From NCBI RefSeq assembly GCF_014863355.1, contig NZ_JACZEP010000015.1:28977-92976 (forward strand): DNA of 64,000 nucleotides. Direction: 5' to 3'. The notes below the pieces were generated by a model. That model saw only the letters and a list, made by a program, of their open reading frames with translations. It did no database searches and was not told the DNA's origin. This DNA comes from Aminobacter carboxidus. Its GTDB lineage: Bacteria > Pseudomonadota > Alphaproteobacteria > Rhizobiales > Rhizobiaceae. Shown piece by piece: positions 57,386-64,000 of the stretch. The position numbers and the translations under genes were made by a program. The stretch's first letter is position 1, and each line of letters begins with the position of its first letter.

Positions 57386-59809
57386 TCAGCCAGCGCAGAC
57401 CGGTTCGCGTGCAGAGGTGCTTTCAGAGGCAGTTCGCGCAGCGGCAGCGGCGAAGGCCCGTTCGCGCGAGACTGCGGGGGCATCGCCGTAAACAGTGTTG
57501 CGCATCCTCGGCTGGCGGCCCGCTTTGCGGATGATGGCCTCCATGTGCTGAGGGGTCATCTCCTGGCCATGGCTGGCGCCGGCGGACCTTGAGATGCTTT
57601 CGTCCATCAAGGTTCCACCGAGATCGTTCACGCCGGCGTTCAGGCAGTGCCGCACGCCCTCCTGCCCAAGCTTCACCCATGACGCCTGGATGTTGGTGAT
57701 GTGCGGATGCAGTGTCAGACGCGCGACGGCGTGCATAAGGATGGCTTCGCGGAAGGTCGGCCCTGGACGCGACCGGCGCTTGAGATAGATCGGCGCCTCC
57801 ATGTGAACGAATGGCAGCGGCACGAATTCGGTGAACCCGCCCGTTTCCATCTGCAGGTCACGAACCCTGATGAGATGGCGCGCCCAGTGTTCGTAACCCT
57901 CGATATGGCCGAACATGATCGTTGCCGTCGTGCGGAAGCCGAGTTTGTGGGCAGCGCGCATGACGTCGAGCCATTCCTGCGTGTTGATCTTGTCCGCACA
58001 CAAGGTCGCCCGCACCTCGTCATCAAGGATTTCGGCTGCCGTACCCGGCAATGTGCTCAGACCGGCCGCCTTCAGCTGCGCGAGAAAATCGGAAACCGAC
58101 ATGCCAAGTGTCTTTGCGCCCTGCCAGACTTCCAGCGGCGAAAACGCATGCATGTGCATGTTCGGAACCGCCTCTTTCACCGCCTGGCAGATCTCGAGAT
58201 ATTTCGCGCCCGTATAGGACGGATGGATACCTCCCTGCATGCAGACTTCAGTCGCGCCGCGCTCCCAGGCACCGCGCACACGCGCTGCGACCTCACTCAT
58301 CTCGAGATCGTAGGGGCGGCCGCGCAGGTTCTCGCTGAGCTTGCCCTTCGAAAAGGCGCAGAACTGGCATTTGAAGTAGCAGATGTTGGTGTAGTTGATG
58401 TTGCGGCACACGACATAGCTGACGGTGTCGCCGTTGACCCGCCGGCGCAGAGCGTCGGCCGCCCGACAAACAGCGGCGAAATCGCCACCCCGTGCCCGGA
58501 ACAGTGTGACGATGTCGTTTTCAGTGAGCATCGTCCCCTCGGCCGCCTTGTCCAGGACGGCACGCACTCTCCCACCGACACGGTTGGGAGCTGCGCTGAG
58601 CAGAAACGCCTCGGTTGCGGGGATGGGATCGGAGCGGCCTGGGCACCAGTCATCGCTGCGTGGCCAGCCCTCGGCGTCGATCCGGTTGTAGAGAGGAAAG
58701 CGCAGATCCGCATCGACCCATTCCAGGGGTTTTCTGGCAAAGGAGGGATAGATCGCCAACCGTTCGACCAGGTCCTTGCCCGCCATTGAGGTCACGTCAG
58801 AGAGTTCGACGAGTTGCGGCCAGGGTGCTTCAGGATTGACGTGATCCGGCGTGACCGGCGAAACCCCTCCCCAATCGTTGATGCCTGCGTGAACGATCTG
58901 CTCCAGCGCGCCTGGGCTAAGATTGGGAGGGGCCTGGATGTTCATCCCTGGCTCGAACAACAGCCGCGCGACGGCAATGGTCCAAAGATGATCCTCAAGC
59001 GCCGGCGCTTCGATGTCGGCCATTCTGGTTCCAGCCTTGGGGCGGAAATTCTGGATGATGATTTCCTGGATGTGCCCGAATTCATCGTTAAGGTCGCGCA
59101 GCGCCAGCAACGAGTCGATGCGCTCGGCCCGCGTCTCGCCTATGCCGATCAGAATGCCCGTCGTGAACGGAACCTTCTTTTCGCCGGCACGGCGGATGGT
59201 GTCCAATCGCGCCGCAGGTGCCTTGTCGGGGGAACCGTGATGGGCGCCGCCCTTCTCGCACAGCCGTTTCGATACACTCTCCAGCATGATTCCTTGCGAG
59301 ATCGAGACGGACCGCAGGGCCGCGAGGTCCTCGCTCGTCAGCAAACCTGGATTGATGTGCGGCAGAAGTCCGGTCTCCTTGAGGACGACCGCAGCCATTT
59401 CGGCAAGATAAGAAATGGTCGTCTCGTGCCCGAGTGCCTTCAGTTCCTCGCGCGCAACGCGATAGCGCAGCTCCGGCTTGTCGCCGAGCGTGAACAGCGC
59501 TTCCTTGCAGCCCGCCTTCTTGCCGGCTTCGGCGATCGCCAAAACCTCGTCGCGGGTCAGGAATGCCCGCTGCCCCTTGCGCGGCGGATGCGCGAATGTG
59601 CAGTAGTGGCAGACGTCTCGGCAGAGTTGGGTCAGCGGAATGAACACCTTGCGGGAATACGAGACCTGGTCGCCGTGAGCCCAGTCCCGACGATGGCGCG
59701 CAGCAGACAGCAGCGGCTGGAGATCATTGATCTCGACCAGGTTCAGCGCCTCTTCGCGGTTCAGTCTCCGTTCAGGCGCGAAATCGTTGAGAAGCGCAGC
59801 GTGGTTCAT
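57386..59809 (-). CDS. fbiC: F420 biosynthesis: FO synthase (CofG-CofH fusion)
   Basis: 807 residues with two radical-SAM domains. CofG-like half: cluster motif CRDVCHYCTFAHP (residues ~62-74). CofH-like half: CYFKCQFCAFSKG (~480-492). Together they make the deazaflavin FO from tyrosine and the flavin precursor. The fused form is typical of actinobacteria and of the few F420-making proteobacteria; archaea keep two genes. Start fixed by an ATGA overlap with cofC. Last gene of the operon fno-cofE-cofD-cofC-fbiC. Confidence 0.95.
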   Translation of the reverse strand: MNHAALLNDFAPERRLNREEALNLVEINDLQPLLSAARHRRDWAHGDQVSYSRKVFIPLTQLCRDVCHYCTFAHPPRKGQRAFLTRDEVLAIAEAGKKAGCKEALFTLGDKPELRYRVAREELKALGHETTISYLAEMAAVVLKETGLLPHINPGLLTSEDLAALRSVSISQGIMLESVSKRLCEKGGAHHGSPDKAPAARLDTIRRAGEKKVPFTTGILIGIGETRAERIDSLLALRDLNDEFGHIQEIIIQNFRPKAGTRMADIEAPALEDHLWTIAVARLLFEPGMNIQAPPNLSPGALEQIVHAGINDWGGVSPVTPDHVNPEAPWPQLVELSDVTSMAGKDLVERLAIYPSFARKPLEWVDADLRFPLYNRIDAEGWPRSDDWCPGRSDPIPATEAFLLSAAPNRVGGRVRAVLDKAAEGTMLTENDIVTLFRARGGDFAAVCRAADALRRRVNGDTVSYVVCRNINYTNICYFKCQFCAFSKGKLSENLRGRPYDLEMSEVAARVRGAWERGATEVCMQGGIHPSYTGAKYLEICQAVKEAVPNMHMHAFSPLEVWQGAKTLGMSVSDFLAQLKAAGLSTLPGTAAEILDDEVRATLCADKINTQEWLDVMRAAHKLGFRTTATIMFGHIEGYEHWARHLIRVRDLQMETGGFTEFVPLPFVHMEAPIYLKRRSRPGPTFREAILMHAVARLTLHPHITNIQASWVKLGQEGVRHCLNAGVNDLGGTLMDESISRSAGASHGQEMTPQHMEAIIRKAGRQPRMRNTVYGDAPAVSRERAFAAAAARTASESTSAREPVCAG

Positions 59810-60507
59810 GGCGACAGAGGCTCCTGGGTAGGGCCGGGGCAAGCAGGGGGAACATCCTTCCCAAGGCGCGCGAGCAGCCGGCGTGTCTGAATTGCTGGTC
59901 CATCCGTGTCCGACCAGAGATCGGCGGGCACATCGATATCGTGTCCGGCTCCTTCGAGGGGGAGCACGACAACTTCCAGGCCCATCGCCCGGGCTATCGC
60001 AAGGTGGCGCCTGAAGCTGTGCAGCCCAAAGGAGGGGTCCATGACGTGGGGCGGAGAGAACCCGAGCAGGTTTGTTCCGCCATCACGGTTTGCCGGTGTG
60101 ATCACGACGTTACAGTCGGCGAGCGCCGACAGGGCCAGTTCGATCTCCTGGGCACTCAGAAAGGGGATGTCGCCTGGGATGACCAAGACACCGGCATAGC
60201 CCTCGGCTGCGAGTGCCCTTTGCCCACGCCTTACGGCATTGTTGATGCCGGCATCATCGAGGTCGTCAATGACTACGGCGTTGTAGTCGTTTGCTATTGA
60301 AGCGACGGCGGTGTCGGAAGTGATGACCGCAATCCCCCCCAGCTGAGGGACCTTGGAGAGGACATCGAGCACATCGCGCAACATTGCTTCCGCAAGGCAA
60401 TTCCGCTCGCCTGTCGTCAGATGCGGAGCCAGGCGGGATTTTGCCCAGCCCAATCGTTTGACAGGAACGAGAGCGCATATCTTCGAAGCTGCAGCAATCG
60501 TGGCCAT
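59806..60507 (-). CDS. cofC: F420 biosynthesis: phospholactate/phosphoenolpyruvate guanylyltransferase
   Basis: 233 residues, nucleotidyltransferase fold. ALVPVKRLGWAKSRLAPHLT at the N-terminus and VLVIPGDIPFLSAQEIE and ITPANRDGGTNLLGF are typical of CofC/FbiD. The product activates 2-phospholactate, phosphoenolpyruvate or 3-phosphoglycerate, depending on the organism; the sequence alone does not tell me which. Start after GGAGG, 5 bp past cofD. Confidence 0.93.
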   Translation of the reverse strand: MATIAAASKICALVPVKRLGWAKSRLAPHLTTGERNCLAEAMLRDVLDVLSKVPQLGGIAVITSDTAVASIANDYNAVVIDDLDDAGINNAVRRGQRALAAEGYAGVLVIPGDIPFLSAQEIELALSALADCNVVITPANRDGGTNLLGFSPPHVMDPSFGLHSFRRHLAIARAMGLEVVVLPLEGAGHDIDVPADLWSDTDGPAIQTRRLLARLGKDVPPACPGPTQEPLSP

Positions 60508-60512
60508 CAGTG

Positions 60513-61490
60513 TCAGCCTCCGAATTGCCGCTGCGGGGTCGACACGAGGTGGCGCGCAAAATCGAGCGCCTCGCCTGCGAGCCGGACGCGATCTTCATCC
60601 GTGTTCATCAGCGATGAAGCCGTACGAACCGCGCAGCCGGCGATTTCGCGTTCCTGTTCATCGCTGTGGTCGATGATCAGTCCATCGATCAGGTCGAGAT
60701 AGTGCTCGGCGATTGCCTTCGATGTCCTGGGCACGCCAAGCTCGGTCATGATCTTGTCCGTCGGCCCCTTGACGGCCTTGCCGCCTATGATGGGCGACAC
60801 TACGACCACGGGTGCGCTCGACTTCTTGATGGCCGCCCTGATGCCCGGCACCGACAGGATGGGATCGATGCTGAGAAAAGGATTTGACGGGCAAACAATG
60901 ATCGCCGTCAGTTGCGGATCACCCAGAGCGGACAGAACCTCAGATGAGGCGCGCGCTCGCACCGAACGTTCGAAATGAATGCTGTCAATGCGCGGGGCGC
61001 AACGCCGTTCTACAAAATAGCGTTGGAACGGCAGCACTCCCTCCGATGTCACCACGGCGGTGCTGATTCGGTCGTCACTCATCGGCAGAACCTGCGCGGC
61101 AATCCCGAAATGTGCTGCGAAACTGCTGGTGATGGCGGAAAGCGTCTCGCCGGTCCTCAAACGCCGCGTTCGTTCGACGTGGATGGCAAGATCTCGATCG
61201 CCGAGCTGAAACCAGGTCTCGCCGCCGAGTGTCGACAGCGCCTTCATGAAATTCCAGCTCTCGTCCTGCCGGCCCCAGCCGAGTTCGCGATTGGCGAGGC
61301 CCGACAACGTATAGAGAACGGTGTCGATGTCGGGGGAGACTTTCAGGCCGAGGTGCTCGAAATCATCGCCTGTATTGACGATCAGCGTGAGATCGTTGCC
61401 GAGAAGCCGTTCGAGACCGAACGCGAGCTTGGCACCTCCGACACCGCCACACAGGGCAACCACCCGACCCGTTGATTTGGAAGCGCTCAT
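60513..61490 (-). CDS. cofD: F420 biosynthesis: F420-0 synthase (phospholactate transferase)
   Basis: 325 residues, CofD/FbiA family. ALCGGVGGAKLAFGLERLL, VNTGDDFEHLGLKVSPDIDT and WFQLGDRDLAIHVERTRRL are diagnostic, and PSNPFLSIDPILSVPG follows. It links FO to the activated three-carbon unit. Its ATG overlaps the cofE stop. Confidence 0.95.
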   Translation of the reverse strand: MSASKSTGRVVALCGGVGGAKLAFGLERLLGNDLTLIVNTGDDFEHLGLKVSPDIDTVLYTLSGLANRELGWGRQDESWNFMKALSTLGGETWFQLGDRDLAIHVERTRRLRTGETLSAITSSFAAHFGIAAQVLPMSDDRISTAVVTSEGVLPFQRYFVERRCAPRIDSIHFERSVRARASSEVLSALGDPQLTAIIVCPSNPFLSIDPILSVPGIRAAIKKSSAPVVVVSPIIGGKAVKGPTDKIMTELGVPRTSKAIAEHYLDLIDGLIIDHSDEQEREIAGCAVRTASSLMNTDEDRVRLAGEALDFARHLVSTPQRQFGG

Positions 61491-62254
61491 CGGAACATGT
61501 CCCTCTCGCGGGAGCGGATCAATGATGCCGCCGGCCGCGCGGGCGCGGTTGGCCGATATCCGCGAATAAGAACCACCGGCAAGCCTTCGTTGGCTTGCCC
61601 CATCATCAGCGAGGCTGCCGAGGCGATCTCGTCTGCGACAGCGATCTCGGTCACCTTCAGTGTTCGGCCGAACAGGTCCTCGGCGCCGACCCGATCAACC
61701 AGCGCCGGCATTCCTGCAGCTCCGATCGCAACGCCAACCACGCCATTGCGCCATGGGCGGCCAAAGCTGTCGTTGATGACGACGCCGCAAGAGACCCCGA
61801 ACATCTGATCAAGCCGAGCTTTGAGGACAGATGCAGAGCCATCGGGATCGCGCGGGAGCAACAGGACGCGGCTGCCGTTGGCATGCTCGATGTTGGATTC
61901 ATCGATGCCGGCATTCGCCATGACGAAGCCAAGCTTATGAGCAACCACGATAACGTGCGGCCCGACCTTGACGACCTCCTCGGCCTCGCGCAGCACCACT
62001 TCGACGTGGCGCGGATCCTTGCCGACTTGTGCGGCGATGTCGCGGGCACGTTGCGACGGCTCGACGCTATCAAGTTCGACGTAGAGACCGTCTGCCTTGG
62101 AGACGACTTTCTGCGCCACCACGACGATGTCATCGTCCATCAGACCTAGCCCACACTTGCGCAGGGCCTCTTCGATCAGGCCGGCGAGATCGTCCCCGGG
62201 AGCGATCAGGGGCAATCCAGGTATTGCATGAAGCGAGAGCGAGACGGATGCCAT
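61487..62254 (-). CDS. cofE: F420 biosynthesis: F420-0:gamma-glutamyl ligase, stand-alone
   Basis: 255 residues, CofE fold. IVVVAQKVVSKADGLYVEL, VVAHKLGFVMANAGIDESNI, DPDGSASVLKARLDQ and INDSFGRPWRNGVVGVAIG are the family blocks. It adds glutamates to F420-0. It lacks the C-terminal nitroreductase-like domain of mycobacterial FbiB, which reduces dehydro-F420-0. So either the organism uses a three-carbon unit that makes this step unnecessary, or the reductase is elsewhere. Confidence 0.94.
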   Translation of the reverse strand: MASVSLSLHAIPGLPLIAPGDDLAGLIEEALRKCGLGLMDDDIVVVAQKVVSKADGLYVELDSVEPSQRARDIAAQVGKDPRHVEVVLREAEEVVKVGPHVIVVAHKLGFVMANAGIDESNIEHANGSRVLLLPRDPDGSASVLKARLDQMFGVSCGVVINDSFGRPWRNGVVGVAIGAAGMPALVDRVGAEDLFGRTLKVTEIAVADEIASAASLMMGQANEGLPVVLIRGYRPTAPARPAASLIRSRERDMFR

Positions 62255-62260
62255 GGCAGT

Positions 62261-62926
62261 TTACGCAGCGTTTGCGTCCTCGAGTCCGGTGATTGCGATG
62301 CCGGCACCGGGAACTTTGTATTGACGGTTGATCCAGATCAGGACCGATGTGAGCGCTTCGGCCGCGGCCGAGTTTGCGAGAACGCCACCACCGACACCAC
62401 GGTTGGCGACGGCGCCGGCGAGTTCAATGACCTGATTGCGGGCCTCCTTGTCGTCACTGAACACCAGAACGTCGCACTCGGCTCGTCCGCCCTTGTGCAG
62501 TTTGGCCGCACCAACATTGTGAAAGGCGGAGACAACGCGGACCCCCTCCCCCAGCAGTCCCTGGGCGATCTGGGCCGCGGAACCAGCGCTGGGAAGCTGT
62601 ACGGTGGAGACTTTCGGAGGCACCAGCGGCACAGCCGCGTCAACGACGATCTTGCCCTGAACGACGTCCTTGATTTCGGCGATCGTTGCGTCATGGCTTG
62701 CGAATGGCACGGCCAGCACGACTACGTCAGCCAGCCTGGCGGCGCCAACATTGTCTTCACCGACAATGCCTGCTCCAAGTTCGGATGCGAGAGCAACTGC
62801 CTTGTCACGGCTACGCGAACCGATCACGACTTTGTAGCCGGCGGCAGCCCAGGCCTTCGCCAGGCCGGAACCGAGGTCTCCAGTTCCACCAATGATTCCG
62901 ATTACAGGCTTGGACGAGTCGGACAT
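62261..62926 (-). CDS. fno: NADPH:F420 oxidoreductase
   Basis: 221 residues. The nucleotide-binding start IGIIGGTGDLGSGLAKAWAA, followed by GSRSRDKAVALASEL (serine and arginines for the NADP phosphate), and DAAVPLVPPKV and VVSAFHNVGAAKL are family hallmarks. It moves hydride between NADPH and F420. First gene of the F420 operon; ATG after GAGGA, operator site 6 about 80 bp upstream. Confidence 0.94.
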   Translation of the reverse strand: MSDSSKPVIGIIGGTGDLGSGLAKAWAAAGYKVVIGSRSRDKAVALASELGAGIVGEDNVGAARLADVVVLAVPFASHDATIAEIKDVVQGKIVVDAAVPLVPPKVSTVQLPSAGSAAQIAQGLLGEGVRVVSAFHNVGAAKLHKGGRAECDVLVFSDDKEARNQVIELAGAVANRGVGGGVLANSAAAEALTSVLIWINRQYKVPGAGIAITGLEDANAA

Positions 62927-63005
62927 CGTTCCTCACATTTGAAGTTGGAGAGCAGGATTGCGCTCTGTTGGGCCAAGCCATTTGCATGCTCGCCAATGTG
63001 ATGAA

Positions 63006-63031
63006 CATACTATCAATAGTAAGATAAGACA
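63006..63031. promoter_or_regulatory. Regulon operator, site 6 (before the F420 operon)
   Basis: 8-N10-8 element with a perfect left half CATACTAT and a weaker right half ATAAGACA. Spacer CAATAGTAAG is like site 4. Confidence 0.7.
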
Positions 63032-63141
63032 AGTTGGATTTGCGCACTCATCCGACGCATCGCGCAGCCTGCCATTTTGGCCAATTGTAAGAACAATCCG
63101 CGCTACTTGATCGGCATGACTGCAAGTGGCGCAGGGATCGA

Positions 63142-63539
63142 GCCCGAAGGGCGCTTGTTGTCGACACCTCGCTCTCGGGCCTGCGCGTCGTGCGCGAGCT
63201 CGACACCATCATCCGCTGGCGCCGCCGGCCCGACACGATCGTCTCCGACAACGGCACCGAGCCTCGATAGCGGTCCTGCGATGGTGCCGGCGGACCGGCG
63301 CCGAATGGCACTACATCGCGCCGGGCAGGCCGATGCAAAACGCCTTCGTGGAGAGCTTCAACGGGCGCTTCCGGGACGAGTGTCTCAACGACACGCTGTT
63401 CTCGACCCTATCCGAGACCCACAGCGCCATCATCTCATGGAAGGAGGATTACAATCACCACAGACCACATTCGGCCCTCGGCAACATGTCGCCGGTCGAG
63501 TTCGCAAGGAAATCCACGCTGGAAAAACAGGCCGCATAA
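63142..63539 (+). pseudogene. IS3-family transposase (OrfB) remnant, truncated and frameshifted
   Basis: First frame reads LVVDTSLSGLRVVRELDTII and VSDNGTE, then a stop. The other frame continues with IAVLRWCRRTGAEWHYIAPG, QNAFVESFNGRFRDECLN and HHRPHSALGNMSPVEFA. These are the second aspartate and the glutamate of the DDE catalytic core. The N-terminal half is missing, and comparison with the usual VSDNGTELTS suggests that about 4 bp were lost after GTE (near 63262). It cannot make an active enzyme. Confidence 0.88.
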
Positions 63540-63596
63540 GGCCAGAAACGAAACCCAGGACTCTCCCTCAAACCGGAGGAGATTGCGGTCTCAGGT

Positions 63597-63634
63597 CCGA
63601 TTATCTGCTCTTCCGTGAACCGCGATGGTCGCAT
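63597..63634 (-). pseudogene. Start of an IS3-type OrfA in the opposite orientation
   Basis: MRPSRFTEEQIIG is the characteristic beginning of an IS3-family OrfA. Homology stops after 13 residues, where the end region of the other IS remnant begins. Two antiparallel fragments show that at least two IS events, or one rearranged copy, hit this boundary. Confidence 0.6.
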
Positions 63635-63706
63635 CGCCGGGGAAGCGGAGCTTGTTGCCAGCGGCGGCTGCGGTTTCGGCTCGGCGGGCACTGGCATCCA
63701 GATAGC

Positions 63707-63733
63707 AAAAAGCCCGCACGCGGCGGGCTTTTT
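63707..63733 (-). terminator. Hairpin beside a decayed tRNA-end copy
   Basis: AAAAAGCCCGC, 5-base loop, GCGGGCTTTTT. Symmetric, so it could act on either strand. It precedes the decayed tRNA-end copy exactly as the terminator at 63846 precedes the real tRNA end. Confidence 0.75.
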
Positions 63734-63738
63734 GTATT

Positions 63739-63759
63739 TGGTTGGTGGGCCAGGATTTG
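63739..63759. repeat. Decayed copy of the tRNA-fMet 3' end
   Basis: TGGTTGGTGGGCCAGGATTT matches the sequence at 63880-63899 (TGGTTGCGGGGACAGGATTT) with three mismatches, in the same orientation and after the same type of hairpin. It is a third tRNA-end copy, between the IS debris and the intact tRNA. Confidence 0.6.
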
Positions 63760-63845
63760 GCCTTTTTGTCCCGCTTCGTCGGCTTTGCCTTGTTGCGGGC
63801 CGCTGATGCGGTTTCAGATCGACCGTCACCAGCATGTAAATACAC

Positions 63846-63872
63846 AAAAGCCCCGCTTGTGGCGGGGCTTTT
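63846..63872 (-). terminator. Terminator of tRNA-fMet
   Basis: AAAAGCCCCGC, 5-base loop, GCGGGGCTTTT, directly downstream of the tRNA on the minus strand. Confidence 0.85.
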
Positions 63873-63879
63873 ATGTATT

Positions 63880-63956
<77 letters not shown>

Positions 63957-64000
63957 CCACCGGACTTTTGCCTGAGGCAAAATGTCCTTTTTCAACGCTT

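Overview
The window is GC-rich, compactly coded DNA from an alphaproteobacterium, most likely a Phyllobacteriaceae-type member of the Rhizobiales (Mesorhizobium/Aminobacter-like). This is inferred from protein styles (Omp25-like barrel, DUF4212 + acetate-type symporter, EhuB-like binding proteins, QuiC fusion) and gene order, not from a database search.

Left part (1-13.9 kb), chromosome-like: the end of a sugar-uptake locus (AraC regulator, FGGY kinase, ribose-type binding protein cut by the window edge), a trpB-trpA pair without trpF, a symporter locus (DUF4212 subunit, SSS symporter, two small membrane proteins), an exonuclease-CBS-nucleotidyltransferase fusion, and an outer-membrane barrel. 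A scar region at 13.9-15.0 kb follows, with gene remnants, a terminator and a 14-bp copy of the 3' end of the initiator tRNA gene that stands intact at 63.88-63.96 kb. The ~49 kb between these two tRNA-end copies consists almost entirely of catabolic and transport operons and looks like an acquired island.

Island, block 1 (15.0-26.5 kb): two operons that appear to share a GTAA-N4-TTAC operator. One encodes RidA, two EhuB-type binding proteins, two permeases, an ATPase, an ornithine-cyclodeaminase-family reductase, a Ser/Cys-type proline racemase-superfamily enzyme and a second RidA. The other encodes a third binding protein, a GntR regulator, an M20-family protein with lost metal ligands and an SDR. 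The likely theme is catabolism of a hydroxyproline-like imino acid.

Block 2 (27.1-34.3 kb): a quinate/shikimate cassette (type II dehydroquinase, TRAP transporter, shikimate/quinate dehydrogenase, QuiC dehydroshikimate dehydratase) with a TetR regulator. Two near-identical 22-bp operators flank the regulator.

Block 3 (34.9-63.0 kb), the most striking: a branched-chain-type ABC transporter with a separate binding protein, Lrp and diaminopropionate ammonia-lyase, a HutC-type GntR regulator, a three-subunit molybdenum hydroxylase, transhydrogenase PntAB, a five-gene operon (PLP enzyme, IpdAB-like CoA-transferase pair, luciferase-like oxidoreductase, M20 hydrolase), and a complete coenzyme F420 operon (fno-cofE-cofD-cofC-fbiC). 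Six transcription units carry the same 8-N10-8 inverted repeat (CATACTAT...ATAGTATG) upstream. I read this as one regulon in which PntAB supplies NADPH, Fno reduces F420, and the luciferase-like enzyme spends F420H2 on an unidentified, probably nitrogenous and cyclic, substrate. The right end holds IS3-family debris, tRNA-end repeats with terminators, and tRNA-fMet.
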